From: Streptomyces parvus
GTDB taxonomy: Bacteria; Actinomycetota; Actinomycetes; Streptomycetales; Streptomycetaceae
Assembly (NCBI RefSeq): GCF_032121415.1
Contig: NZ_CP135079.1
Location: 5,890,001-5,954,000, forward strand
Length of the DNA: 64,000 nucleotides
Direction: 5' to 3'
In this document: positions 1 to 8,694 of the stretch, one piece after another
How positions within the stretch are numbered: the first letter of the stretch is position 1
How the letters are laid out: each line of letters starts with the position of its first letter
Program-made: the position numbers and the translations under genes
The notes under the pieces: model-generated
The model's database searches: none
What the model saw: the letters and a program-made list of their open reading frames with translations, nothing else
Told to the model about the DNA's origin: nothing

Positions 1-78
1 TGTGATCGGCGGGATGCGGATGCCCTTCTCGTGGCGGCCGGAGGCGCCGGGAACCTGGACGAGTTCATGCCCCGGTGA
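1..78 (+). CDS. C-terminal tail of an unidentified gene (partial)
   Basis: The first reading frame is open from the left edge and ends at a TGA at 76-78, giving 25 residues that end in NLDEFMPR. The composition looks coding, but the stretch is too short to assign a family. It is followed by a small inverted repeat and about 320 bases without a convincing gene, which fits the end of an upstream transcript. Confidence 0.35.
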   Translation, partial: CDRRDADALLVAAGGAGNLDEFMPR

Positions 79-398
79 AAGGCTGCGAGGAGTCCGTGCG
101 CACACGCCTCCCGGCCATGCGATGTCGAAAAACCGGATTGACGTCCGGTTTCTGTGGGGCCCGAAAACGATGGGCGCTGGGGGAATCCGGGCAGAATCGG
201 ACAATGTCTGCCCGGGGTGCTCCTCGCCAGTGTTGACCATCGGAGTCGCGCGGGACATGCTGTGTCGGCGGGGGCACGGGTATGGCTGCAGCCCTTTGGG
301 CGGCACACTCCGCCATGAGGCGAGAAACAACGAAATCCCCCTGACGCGCCCGTACGGCCATCCCGTTCGAAACGACCGCCAGAAAGGGGCTGTTCGTC
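79..398. other. Intergenic region upstream of the first methyltransferase
   Basis: I see no convincing gene here. It holds the inverted repeat at 130-151 and a possible promoter for the methyltransferase at 399 (TTGACC at 233-238, 17 bases, then CATGCT at 256-261). A good ribosome site (AGAAAGGGG) lies just before the ATG at 399. Open frames on both strands look like chance GC-rich frames. Confidence 0.5.
130..151. terminator. 8-bp inverted repeat, possible terminator or operator
   Basis: AAACCGGA at 130-137 and TCCGGTTT at 144-151 are exact complements around a 6-base loop. The repeat lies about 50 bases after the stop of the partial gene at the left edge, so it may end that transcript. It could equally be a binding site upstream of the methyltransferase gene. 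Confidence 0.35.
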
Positions 399-1283
399 AT
401 GCCGGACAACAGATCCGAGCTGAAGGCGTTGAAGGCGACGAGATATACGTCCACGGTTCGCGCGTCCAGTGCTCTCGATCAATTGCGGGCTTCCGGTTAC
501 CGGGCGGGTCTGCGCATTCTTGATCTGACGGACCGGCTGCGCGGCAGGGACCATGAGTTACTGCCGCCGCGCAGATACCGTCGTTTCATCGGGAACGGCG
601 ACTTCCTGAAGGTCGGGCGGCAGATCACCGACTACATGCGGGAAGAGCTGGGGGTCGGGCCGTCGCACGATGTGCTGGACGCCGGTTGCGGCGCCGGACG
701 GATCGCGGTTCCGCTCACCGAAGTCCTCGGCGAGAAGGGCTCGTATCTCGGCTTCGACATCGTCCCGCACGCCATTGAGTGGTGCTCGTCCGCCATCACG
801 GCGAAGTATCCCAATTTTCGATTCGAGCATGTCGACATCCGTCAGGACATCTATAATCCCGACGGGAAGCTGTCGGCTGCGGACTTCCGATTTCCGGCCG
901 AGGACTCGGCGTTCGACGTGGTGGCGATGGTGGGGCTCATCAGTCACCTGCTGCCGCCCGAGCTGGACAATTACCTGACCGAGGCGGCCCGTGTGCTGCG
1001 CCCCGGCGGCATGTGCTTCGCAACGGCCTATCTGGTCGATGACAAGGTGGCCGAAAACATCGCCCAGGGGCGTACGGCATTCACCTTCACGAACGATCAT
1101 GGCGAATACTACGTGCATTCGAAGGCGGAGCCGACCTACGCCATCGCCTACCGGGTCGAGTATCTGCGTGCCGCGGCCGAGCGATATGGTCTGCACCTGC
1201 GGCGAGAACCGAAGCCGGGTACGTGGGGCACCTCGACCGAGAGGCCGGCCTCGATGGACCTGCTCGTCCTCGAACGAGGCTGA
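399..1283 (+). CDS. Class I SAM-dependent methyltransferase
   Basis: A 294-residue Rossmann-fold methyltransferase. Motif I is LDAGCGAGR near residues 93-101, followed by an acidic cofactor loop (GFDIVP) and a typical post-motif segment (ARVLRPGGMCFATAY). The roughly 60 residues before the fold are not recognisable. The ATG at 399 follows AGAAAGGGG, which fixes the start. It precedes a small kinase on the same strand and a strong hairpin closes that pair, so they probably form one transcript. Its place at the cluster edge suggests tailoring of the cyclitol, sugar or aryl part by O-, N- or C-methylation; the sequence does not show which. It is one of three methyltransferases in the cluster. 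Confidence 0.8.
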   Translation: MPDNRSELKALKATRYTSTVRASSALDQLRASGYRAGLRILDLTDRLRGRDHELLPPRRYRRFIGNGDFLKVGRQITDYMREELGVGPSHDVLDAGCGAGRIAVPLTEVLGEKGSYLGFDIVPHAIEWCSSAITAKYPNFRFEHVDIRQDIYNPDGKLSAADFRFPAEDSAFDVVAMVGLISHLLPPELDNYLTEAARVLRPGGMCFATAYLVDDKVAENIAQGRTAFTFTNDHGEYYVHSKAEPTYAIAYRVEYLRAAAERYGLHLRREPKPGTWGTSTERPASMDLLVLERG

Positions 1284-1396
1284 GTGCGCAGGGCGCCGAA
1301 TTCCCGCGCCGGCCACGCGGTCGGCGTCTGCCGGATTCGCTGAACCGGCGGCTGCTTCCGTGCGACCGAATACACGAGAGAGGAAAAACTTTCCCC

Positions 1397-1960
1397 ATGG
1401 CAGACAACATTCCGGGTGGCGGAGGCAGCGGGGGCGTCCTCGTCCTGTCGGGCATCTCCGCGGCGGGCAAGTCGACCGTCGCACAGGCTCTGGCCGAGCG
1501 GTTGGACCGCTCTGTCCACGTGCGTGGGGACTTCTTCCGCCGCATGATCGTCAATGGCCAGGTCAACATGACTGCCGATCCGGAGCCGGAAGCCCTGGCG
1601 CAGCTCCGTCTCCGGCACAGGCTGGCGGCGGCGTCCGCCGACGCGTACTGCCAGGCGGGCTTCACCGCGATCCTCCAGGACATCCTCCTCGGTGAGCACC
1701 TCCAGGAGATCACCGAGACGATCAGGAGCCGGCCGCTGGCCGTGGTCGTCCTGGCTCCCCACCCCGACGCCGTGCTGGCGCGGGAGGAGAAGCGCGCCAA
1801 GACCGGGTACGGCCCGGACTGGCAGCCCAAGGACCTCGACTCGGTGCTTCGCGGAAGCACCCCGGAGATCGGGCTCTGGCTGGACACATCCGACCAGACG
1901 GTGGACCAGACCGTGGACGAGATCCTCAAGCGGGCCTGGACCGAGGGCGCCGTTTCCTGA
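1397..1960 (+). CDS. P-loop kinase, chloramphenicol-phosphotransferase type
   Basis: A 187-residue P-loop NTPase with Walker A GISAAGKST at residues 19-27, an early RGDFFRRM segment after the second strand, and a C-terminal LDTSDQT segment. Size and layout match small-molecule O-phosphotransferases such as chloramphenicol 3-O-phosphotransferase and adenylylsulfate-kinase-like enzymes. A close relative lies in the same cluster at 17449-17994 and shares the GDxxRRM and LDTSDQ segments. ATG 1397 is preferred to an upstream in-frame start at 1223, which would overlap the methyltransferase. Likely roles are phosphorylation of the product as self-protection, or phosphorylation of a cyclitol or sugar intermediate; the sequence cannot separate these. 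Confidence 0.75.
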   Translation: MADNIPGGGGSGGVLVLSGISAAGKSTVAQALAERLDRSVHVRGDFFRRMIVNGQVNMTADPEPEALAQLRLRHRLAAASADAYCQAGFTAILQDILLGEHLQEITETIRSRPLAVVVLAPHPDAVLAREEKRAKTGYGPDWQPKDLDSVLRGSTPEIGLWLDTSDQTVDQTVDEILKRAWTEGAVS

Positions 1961-1966
1961 ACGTCC

Positions 1967-2013
1967 AAGGGCCGGTTCGTGTCCACCGCATCGGTGGACA
2001 CGAACCGGCCCTT
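1967..2013 (+). terminator. Perfect 22-bp hairpin after the methyltransferase-kinase pair
   Basis: Bases 1967-1988 and 1992-2013 are exact reverse complements around the 3-base loop CAT. The hairpin starts 6 bases after the kinase stop and ends about 40 bases before the aldo/keto reductase start. A factor-independent terminator or attenuator between the two transcription units is the simplest reading, although no long T-run follows. Confidence 0.7.
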
Positions 2014-2054
2014 CTCCCATCGACGGAGCAGAAACCCCGGACAGGAGAAGAGAG

Positions 2055-3002
2055 TTGCGCACCACGGAAGCAGGTCAGGGCGGGCGGCGCGTCGGTGTCG
2101 TGGGACTCGGCTGCATGGGGATGTCCTATGCGTACGATCCCCACGGACGGGACGACGCCGCATCGATCGCGGCCATCCACCGTGCACTCGACCTGGGCGC
2201 GGATCTGATCGACACCGCCGACGTCTACGGCCCCCACACGAATGAGGAGCTGGTGGGCCGCGCCCTCGCGGGCCGTCGCGACCGCGCGTTCCTCGCGACC
2301 AAGGTGGGCTTCGTGCCCGGCGAGCGGAGGCTGCGCAAGGACGGCAGACCCGAGCACATCAGGGCGGCGATCGACGCCAGCCTGCGCCGGCTGGGCACCG
2401 ACACCATCGACCTCTACCAGCTCCACCGAGTCGACCCCGAGGTGCCGTTGGAGGAGACCTGGGGAGCGATGGCGGAGACGGTACGCGCCGGGAAGGTCCG
2501 TGCGCTCGGCCTCTCGGATGTCACCGTGGAGCAGGTCCGCACCGCGCAGTCGGTCCACCCGGTGGCAGCGGTGCAGGCGGAGGTCTCGCTGTGGACCCGG
2601 GACTCGCTCGCGGAGCTGGTGCCCTTCACTTCCCGCCAGTCCATCACGGTGCTCGCCTACTCCCCGCTGGGCCGCGGCTTCCTCACCGGTCGGTTCGCCT
2701 CCCGGGAGGACCTGCCGGCCGACGACTACCGTCTGGTCAACCCCCGCTTCCAGCCCGAGAACCTCGTGGCCAACCTCCCGCTGGCCGAAGCCGTGCGCAA
2801 GGTGGCCGACGGCCGGGGCGTCGCACCCTCGCAGGTCGCGCTCGCGTGGGTGCTCGCCCACGGGGAGCACATCGTGGCGATACCCGGCACCAAGAACGCC
2901 CGCTATGTGGAGGAGAACGCCGCCGCCTCCGAACTGGTCCTGACCGCCGAGGAGACGGCTCTGCTCGACGCGCTGCCGCCCCCCGCCGGAGCCCGGCAGT
3001 GA
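2055..3002 (+). CDS. Aldo/keto reductase
   Basis: A 315-residue (beta/alpha)8 aldo/keto reductase of the YajO/Tas-like group. The catalytic Asp53 and Tyr58 are visible in IDTADVYG, the Lys in LATKVGF, and the His in YQLHRVD; the NADPH-binding end carries IPGTKN. The TTG start at 2055 follows GGAGAAG directly, whereas the longer open frame would run back through the hairpin and the kinase gene. In this cluster it could reduce a keto-cyclitol or keto-sugar carbonyl, or oxidise the alcohol. Such reductases are also common as unrelated neighbours, so membership is inferred from position between the kinase and the ABC exporter. Confidence 0.75.
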   Translation: MRTTEAGQGGRRVGVVGLGCMGMSYAYDPHGRDDAASIAAIHRALDLGADLIDTADVYGPHTNEELVGRALAGRRDRAFLATKVGFVPGERRLRKDGRPEHIRAAIDASLRRLGTDTIDLYQLHRVDPEVPLEETWGAMAETVRAGKVRALGLSDVTVEQVRTAQSVHPVAAVQAEVSLWTRDSLAELVPFTSRQSITVLAYSPLGRGFLTGRFASREDLPADDYRLVNPRFQPENLVANLPLAEAVRKVADGRGVAPSQVALAWVLAHGEHIVAIPGTKNARYVEENAAASELVLTAEETALLDALPPPAGARQ

Positions 3003-3122
3003 CCCCTCCGTCACCCGATCGCACCGGGCCCGTCCCGCCACCCCGCCGGCACGCGGCCCCCGTGCCCCTTGCGCCTCCCGCGCCGGTGCGACGCCTGTGC
3101 GTCGCAGGAAGGAAGACCCTCC

Positions 3123-4991
3123 GTGTCCGATGCCGACGGGCCCTCACGCCGTAAGGGCCTGCCCGTTCTCACGGCCGCCGTACGGGAGGAGCCCTGGATC
3201 TTCGGCGCGGCACTCGCGGCCAGTGCCCTGTACGGCGTCGCTCCCGTCGCCACGTCCTGGGCGCTGGGCCGCATCACCGACCGGGTGATCCTGCCGGCCT
3301 TCGAGAGCGGAGAGACCTCCTACGCCGCCCTCGCGGCTGCCGGTGCCGCGATCTTCGCGGTCGCGATGCTGCGGGTGGTCGGAGTCATCGGGCGACGGGT
3401 GGGCGCCGGGCTGATGCAGTTCCGGCTCCAGTCCACCTACCGGCGCAAAGTCGCGCACCGCTATCTTCAGTTGCCGTTGTCATGGCATCAACGTCACTCC
3501 ACCGGAAGGCTGTTGTCGACGGTCAACTCCGACGTCGAGGCGGTCTGGGCGCCGATCATTCCGCTGCCGACGGCGCTCGGTGTGGTGATCATGCTGGTGT
3601 CGGCGATCGGCTCGCTGATCCTGGTCGACCCTGTGCTGGCACTGGTGAGCATCGCGCTCTTCCCGGCGATCGGCCTGCTCAACGTCTTCTACCAGCGTCG
3701 GCTCTCCCCGCTGGCGGCGCGTGCGCAGAGCCTGCGCGCAGAGGTGGCCGACATCGCGCACGAGAGCTTCGACGGCGCGGTCGTGGTCAAGACCCTCGGG
3801 CTGGAGTCGCACGAGGCCTCGCGCATGGCGAGGCGGGCGGAGGCCCTGCGGGACGCGAACGTGGCGGTCGGCCGGATGCGGGGCCGCTTCGACCCCCTGC
3901 TGGACGCCCTGCCCAACCTCGGCATCCTGACGGTCCTCGCGGTAGGCACCGGAAGGATGGCCAGCGGGGCGATCGGCGTGGCCGAACTGGTGCAGGTGGC
4001 CTATCTGTTCACGATGATCGCGTTTCCGGTACGGGCCTTCGGCTGGGTGCTGGCGGAGCTCCCGCGCTCGGCGGTCGGCTGGGAGCGGGTGCGTGCCGTA
4101 CTGGACGCCGAGGGCGACATGCCCAGCGGGGAGTTGAGGCTGACCGACCCCGGCCCGCTCAACCTCGACGCCCGAGGGGTCAGCTACGCCTACAACGGCA
4201 GCGACGTGCTGCGCGATGTGACGCTCAGCACCGGCGCGGGCAGCACCGTGGCCGTCGTGGGCCCCACGGGCTCGGGCAAGTCCACCCTGGCAGCGCTGAT
4301 GGTGCGGCTGATCGACCCCGACCGCGGCGACGTGCTGATGGACGGCATGAACGCGCGGCAGATGCGTACGGGCGAGGTGGCGTCCGCGGTGGCCTTCGTC
4401 CCGCAGGAAGCGCTGCTCTTCGACGACACCGTGCGCGGCAACGTCCTGCTGGGGCTGGATCGCGAGGACGCGGCGGTCTGGGAGGCGCTGGAGGCCGCGG
4501 ATGTGGCACACGTGGTGCGGGAACTGCCGGAGGCCTTGGACGCCCGGGTCGGCGAGCGCGGCGCGGCTCTCTCCGGCGGGCAGCGCCAACGCATCGCGCT
4601 GGCGAGGGCGTTGGTGCGCCGACCACGGCTGCTGGTGCTGGACGACGCGACGTCGAGCGTCGACCCGGAGGTGGAGAGCCGCATCCTCAACCGGTTGCGC
4701 AGCTCCAAGCTGCCGTCCACCGTCGTGGTGGTGGCCTACCGCAAGGCGACCATCGCGCTCGCCGACCACATCGTCTACGTGGACGGGGGGCGCGTCGCCG
4801 ACGCCGGTTCGCACGCCGAACTTCTCGCCCGCTGCACGGGATACCGGTCCCTCGTCACCGCCTACGAGAGCGAGCGGAGCGAGGGGCAGGACGGCCGGCG
4901 GGCAGGGGACGGCTCCACCGGCGAGGACACGGACGGCGACGCGCGGACCGGCGCGTCGACCGCCGAAGCGGAGGAGGGACGGACCGCATGA
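3123..4991 (+). CDS. ABC exporter half-transporter, subunit 1 (degenerate ATP site)
   Basis: A 622-residue half-transporter: six-helix membrane domain (about residues 20-310) then an ATPase domain. Walker A GPTGSGKST is near residue 380 and the signature LSGGQRQ near 481. The residue after Walker B is Asp, not the usual Glu (LLVLDDAT), and the switch histidine is replaced in VAYRKAT, so this subunit supplies the weak ATP site of a heterodimer. The GTG start follows AGGAAGGAAG. It overlaps the next gene by 4 bases (ATGA), so the subunits are made together. Export of the cluster product, and so self-protection, is the likely role. Confidence 0.85.
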   Translation: MSDADGPSRRKGLPVLTAAVREEPWIFGAALAASALYGVAPVATSWALGRITDRVILPAFESGETSYAALAAAGAAIFAVAMLRVVGVIGRRVGAGLMQFRLQSTYRRKVAHRYLQLPLSWHQRHSTGRLLSTVNSDVEAVWAPIIPLPTALGVVIMLVSAIGSLILVDPVLALVSIALFPAIGLLNVFYQRRLSPLAARAQSLRAEVADIAHESFDGAVVVKTLGLESHEASRMARRAEALRDANVAVGRMRGRFDPLLDALPNLGILTVLAVGTGRMASGAIGVAELVQVAYLFTMIAFPVRAFGWVLAELPRSAVGWERVRAVLDAEGDMPSGELRLTDPGPLNLDARGVSYAYNGSDVLRDVTLSTGAGSTVAVVGPTGSGKSTLAALMVRLIDPDRGDVLMDGMNARQMRTGEVASAVAFVPQEALLFDDTVRGNVLLGLDREDAAVWEALEAADVAHVVRELPEALDARVGERGAALSGGQRQRIALARALVRRPRLLVLDDATSSVDPEVESRILNRLRSSKLPSTVVVVAYRKATIALADHIVYVDGGRVADAGSHAELLARCTGYRSLVTAYESERSEGQDGRRAGDGSTGEDTDGDARTGASTAEAEEGRTA

Positions 4992-6802
4992 GCCGTATCG
5001 GAAGCTCGCACCACAGCGCCACCGGCACACTGAAGCGGCTGCTCGCCACCTCGCCGACGCTCCGTCGCGGATTGATCGTCGTGCTGCTGCTCGCGCTGCT
5101 CGCCGCCGCGGGACGTGTCGTGGTCCCGATCGCGGTGCAGGTGACGCTCGACACCGGTCTCCAGGCCGACGAGGGCCCGCGAACGGACTTCGTGCTCGGC
5201 TCCGTCGCGATCTGCGCGGTGGCGGTGTTCTGCACAGCGTGGATCACCTTCCGGATGAACCACCGCCTCTACCGGGAGGTGGAGACGGCCCTCGCGGAGA
5301 TGCGTAAAAACGCGTTCCGGCGGGTGCACGACCTGTCGGCGCCCGCGCTCGGCGGCGAGCAGCGCGGGGACCTGGTGGCCAGGGTGACCGGGGACGTGGA
5401 CCAGTTCAGCATCTTCCTCCAGTTCGGCGGCATGATGATGGTCAGCGGCTGTCAGCTGCTGGTGGGCAGTGTGGTGATGTTCTCCTACTCCTGGGCGCTG
5501 GCTCTGACGGTGTGGGCGGTCTTCCTGCCGCTGGCCCTGATCCTGCCGCGACTGCAGAACCGGCTCTCCTTCCGCTACGCCGATGTCCGAACCCGGGCCG
5601 GGGCGATGCTCGCCACCACCGGAGAGGCCGTCGCCGGTGCGGCCGTGATCCGCGCGCACAACGCCTCCGGACTCATCGGCCGCCGTATCGACGCGGCGGT
5701 GGAGGATCACCGCAAAGCCCAGGGCAGGGCTCAGCGGCTGGTGGCCGTCACCCTCTCCAGCGGGGAGATCGCGGCGGCGCTGGCCATCGGCGCGGTGGTC
5801 AGCTTCGGTGTGGTGCTGGGCATCAACGGCCATATGACAGCGGGAGAACTGGTCGCCTTCCTCTTCCTGGTGACGCTCTTCATCGGTCCGGTGCAGATGA
5901 GTACCGAGGTGCTCAACGAGCTCCAGAACGCGCTCGCCGGGCTGCGCCGCACGCTCGCCGTCATCGAGGCGCCGCGCGAGGTCGAGGACCCGGGGGAGAA
6001 GGGCGTGGAGCTGGCCCCGGGCCCGGTGGGCGTCAGCTTCGAGGAAGTGGATTACGCCTACCCCGACGGCACGCGCGTGCTGCACGGGATCTCGGTGGAG
6101 ATCGCCCCGCGCAGCCGGGTCGCCGTGGTCGGTGAGACGGGCTCGGGCAAGTCGACCTTCGTCAAACTGCTGACCAGGCTGGCCGATCCGACCTCGGGCC
6201 GGGTGCTGCTGGGCGAGGTGCCGTTGCGGGACGTGCCCCTCGACTCGCTGCGACGGCGGGTGGTGATGGTGCCGCAGGACGGCTTCCTCTTCAACACCAC
6301 CGTGGGGGAGAACATCCGCTACGGCCGCACCGACGTCGGCGACGACGAGGTTCGCGGCGCGCTCGCCGACCTCGGGCTCACGGGCTGGGCCGATTCCCTC
6401 CCGCACGGGCTCGACACCGAGGCGGGCCCGCGCGGCGAGGCGCTGTCGGCGGGCGAGCGCCAGCTGGTGGCGCTCGCCCGCGCGTACCTCGCCGACCCGG
6501 ACCTGCTCGTTCTGGACGAGGCGACCTCGGCCGTCGACCCGGCGACGGAGCAGCGCCTCCAGCGGGCCCTGGAGACCGCCACCCGCGGCCGTACCGCGGT
6601 CTCGGTGGCGCACCGTCTCTCCACCGCCGAGGCGGCCGACCGCGTGCTGGTCTTCGACGCGGGCCGCATCGTCCAGCAGGGCACGCACAGGGAGCTGGTG
6701 GACCGCCCCGGGCGGTACGCGGACCTGTACGCCGCGTGGCAGTCGGCGACCGGGGACACGGGGTCGCGGGCCCGAGCCGACGGGCATGCGCGGCACGCGT
6801 GA
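4988..6802 (+). CDS. ABC exporter half-transporter, subunit 2
   Basis: A 604-residue partner of the preceding gene, with a six-helix membrane domain and an ATPase domain. Walker A (GETGSGKST, near residue 381), Walker B with Glu (LLVLDEAT, near 505) and the switch His (AHRLST, near 540) are all canonical. Its signature, LSAGERQ near 484, departs from LSGGQ. In heterodimeric exporters the non-canonical signature faces the degenerate Walker site of the partner, which is what this pair would give. A bidirectional terminator follows at the stop codon. Confidence 0.85.
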   Translation: MSRIGSSHHSATGTLKRLLATSPTLRRGLIVVLLLALLAAAGRVVVPIAVQVTLDTGLQADEGPRTDFVLGSVAICAVAVFCTAWITFRMNHRLYREVETALAEMRKNAFRRVHDLSAPALGGEQRGDLVARVTGDVDQFSIFLQFGGMMMVSGCQLLVGSVVMFSYSWALALTVWAVFLPLALILPRLQNRLSFRYADVRTRAGAMLATTGEAVAGAAVIRAHNASGLIGRRIDAAVEDHRKAQGRAQRLVAVTLSSGEIAAALAIGAVVSFGVVLGINGHMTAGELVAFLFLVTLFIGPVQMSTEVLNELQNALAGLRRTLAVIEAPREVEDPGEKGVELAPGPVGVSFEEVDYAYPDGTRVLHGISVEIAPRSRVAVVGETGSGKSTFVKLLTRLADPTSGRVLLGEVPLRDVPLDSLRRRVVMVPQDGFLFNTTVGENIRYGRTDVGDDEVRGALADLGLTGWADSLPHGLDTEAGPRGEALSAGERQLVALARAYLADPDLLVLDEATSAVDPATEQRLQRALETATRGRTAVSVAHRLSTAEAADRVLVFDAGRIVQQGTHRELVDRPGRYADLYAAWQSATGDTGSRARADGHARHA

Positions 6803-6832
6803 GGGGTGGCGGCCGACCGGCTGCCACCCCTC
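6801..6832. terminator. Bidirectional terminator between the ABC exporter and the POT transporter
   Basis: GAGGGGTGGC at 6801-6810 pairs exactly with GCCACCCCTC at 6823-6832, and the loop has a further short GCC/GGC pairing. The stem begins on the stop codon of the exporter gene and lies 24 bases beyond the stop of the convergent transporter gene. Confidence 0.75.
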
Positions 6833-6856
6833 GTGCTCGGACGCGCCCGGCCGGGA

Positions 6857-8359
6857 TCAGGTGACGCCGCGCATCAGCTTGCTGAGGCGCCCCCGGGAGA
6901 CGGCGACCGCGCCCGCGCAGACCAGCGCCGCACAACCGAGCACGGCGAAGTAGACGCCGGGCGACCAGACGGTGCCCAGCTGCACCACCTGGGAGCTGAG
7001 CGCGCTGCCCATCGCCACGGAGAGGAACCACAGGCTCATCAGCTGGTTGGCGAACCGGGGCGGAGCCAGGCGGGTGGTGACGCTCAGCCCGGTGGGGCTC
7101 AGACACATCTCGGCCATGATCTGCACCAGGAACGCCACCAGCAGCCACATCGGGGAGACACGTTCGCCGCCGGCGGCCGCCATCCCGGCACCGGCCATGA
7201 TCAGCGTCGCCACCCCCAGCCCGCCGAGGCCGATGGCGAACTTGACGGCGGTGCTGGGCTGCCGGGTGCCCATCCGGATCCACAGTGCCGCGAAGCCACC
7301 CGCCAGCAGGATGCTGTAGAAGGGGCCGAGCGACTGGAACCAGCTGGTGGGGAACTCCCAGCCGAAGAGGTAGCGGTCCACGTGGTCCCGGGCGAAGAGG
7401 CTGACCAGCGAGCCGCCCTGCTCGGCGATCATCCAGAACATGCTGGCCGCCAGGAAGATCCAGATGTACGCGCGCAGCCTGCTGCGGTCGACCCGGTCCA
7501 GGCCCGCCGTGCGGAACATGGTGACGAAGTAGATCAACGGGATCAGGACGGTCAGCGCTGTGACCGCCTGGATGATTCCCTTGGTGAACGACATGCCCCA
7601 CAGCGCCACCAGGCCCAGGCAGAGCAGTGCGACGAAGGCGACCGCCGCCGCACAGAGCCCCAGCATCCGCCGCAGCTCCGCGGGTTCGGCGGCCCGCACC
7701 TGTTCACGGGTGAGCGCGGGCAGCCGTCGTCCGCCGCGCACGCAGACGAGCAGGCCGATCAGCATGCCGACCGCCGCGGCGCCGAACCCGGCGTGCCAGT
7801 CGATCCGTTCGCCGAGGTAGCCGGTGATGAGCGGGGCGGCGAAGGCACCGACGCTGATGCCCATGTAGAAGAGGGAGAAGCCGGCGTCGCGCCGTGAGGC
7901 GTCCCGCTCGGCGGCGTCCTGCTCCTGGTCGTAGAGCCGGCCCACCATGGTGGAGATGCTCGGCTTCAGCATGCCGGTCCCGGTGGCGACCAGCAGCAGC
8001 CCGAGGTAGGTGGCGGCGGAGCCGGACGGGAGGGCGAGGGTGCAGTGGCCCGCGGTGATCACCACACCGCCCCACAGCACCGCCCGGTACGATCCCCAGA
8101 GCCGGTCGGCCAGCCAACCACCCGGCAATGCAAGCAGGTTGACCAGCGCACCGTAGATTCCGAAGACCGCGGCGGCGAGGTGCGGGGCGAGCCCGAGCCC
8201 GCCCTGGTCCTGTGGTGCGGCGAGGAAGAGGACGAGTATCGCCCGCATCCCGTAGAAGCTGAACCGCTCCCACATCTCGACGTTCCACAGCGTGAGCAGC
8301 CCCCGTGGATGTCGATCCCGGGTGCGCCCCTTCTTCTGCGCGGTGTCCCCCGTTGTCAC
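6857..8359 (-). CDS. POT/PTR-family proton-coupled peptide transporter
   Basis: About 500 residues and roughly 12-14 membrane helices, in the proton-dependent oligopeptide transporter family. The N-terminal NVEMWERFSFYGMRAIL corresponds to the family's ExxERFxxYG motif, and the FSLFYMGISVGAF segment is also typical. The GTG at 8359 has a good ribosome site (GCGAGGAC); an ATG at 8392 would add 11 residues but has none. It is the last gene of the - strand core run. It may import a peptide or amino-acid precursor or export the product; POT genes near antibiotic clusters are often of unclear role. Confidence 0.8.
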   Translation of the reverse strand: MTTGDTAQKKGRTRDRHPRGLLTLWNVEMWERFSFYGMRAILVLFLAAPQDQGGLGLAPHLAAAVFGIYGALVNLLALPGGWLADRLWGSYRAVLWGGVVITAGHCTLALPSGSAATYLGLLLVATGTGMLKPSISTMVGRLYDQEQDAAERDASRRDAGFSLFYMGISVGAFAAPLITGYLGERIDWHAGFGAAAVGMLIGLLVCVRGGRRLPALTREQVRAAEPAELRRMLGLCAAAVAFVALLCLGLVALWGMSFTKGIIQAVTALTVLIPLIYFVTMFRTAGLDRVDRSRLRAYIWIFLAASMFWMIAEQGGSLVSLFARDHVDRYLFGWEFPTSWFQSLGPFYSILLAGGFAALWIRMGTRQPSTAVKFAIGLGGLGVATLIMAGAGMAAAGGERVSPMWLLVAFLVQIMAEMCLSPTGLSVTTRLAPPRFANQLMSLWFLSVAMGSALSSQVVQLGTVWSPGVYFAVLGCAALVCAGAVAVSRGRLSKLMRGVT

Positions 8360-8416
8360 GGTGTCCTCGCCCTCGCCCTCCGGTTTCGACATCAGCGCCC
8401 AGTGCCGCGACCGGCC

Positions 8417-8602
8417 TCAGCCGGCCAGTGAGGTTTCTTCGAGTTCGTCGCTGACCAGGAGCAGCGGGATGCCGTCGACCACCCGGTAAGTGCGACCGCA
8501 CTCGGCGTCCAGGCAGGTCAGCGTGGTGCCCGCCGCGTCGGGGCCGAGTCGGATCTTGCAGACGGGGCAGGCGAGGATGTCCAGCAGAAGGCTTTCGATC
8601 AT
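8417..8602 (-). CDS. Trm112-like zinc-ribbon protein
   Basis: A 61-residue protein starting at ATG 8602, with a CxxC pair (Cys12, Cys15) and a second pair (Cys30, Cys35) framing a zinc-ribbon, then the conserved VVDGIPLLL segment of the Trm112/YcaR family. Known Trm112 proteins bind and activate methyltransferases. The gene lies 92 bases after pabAB on the same strand, and the cluster encodes three methyltransferases, so an activating role for one of them is an attractive inference. It could also be a stray housekeeping gene. Confidence 0.75.
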   Translation of the reverse strand: MIESLLLDILACPVCKIRLGPDAAGTTLTCLDAECGRTYRVVDGIPLLLVSDELEETSLAG

Positions 8603-8694
8603 GAGAGGTCCTTCGTGTCGTGAGGTGTCGTGCTGTCGGAACTGCGGTGAGGGACCGTCCGCGCGGACGGGTGCCGCGGCTCCCTCGGGCCGGT

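Noticed and set aside
3482..4987. A very long + strand frame joining the upstream region to the second ABC subunit (over 1,100 codons).
   Set aside because: It overlaps the first ABC subunit in another frame, and recognisable transporter sequence begins only at ATG 4988. The upstream part is a GC-rich shadow.
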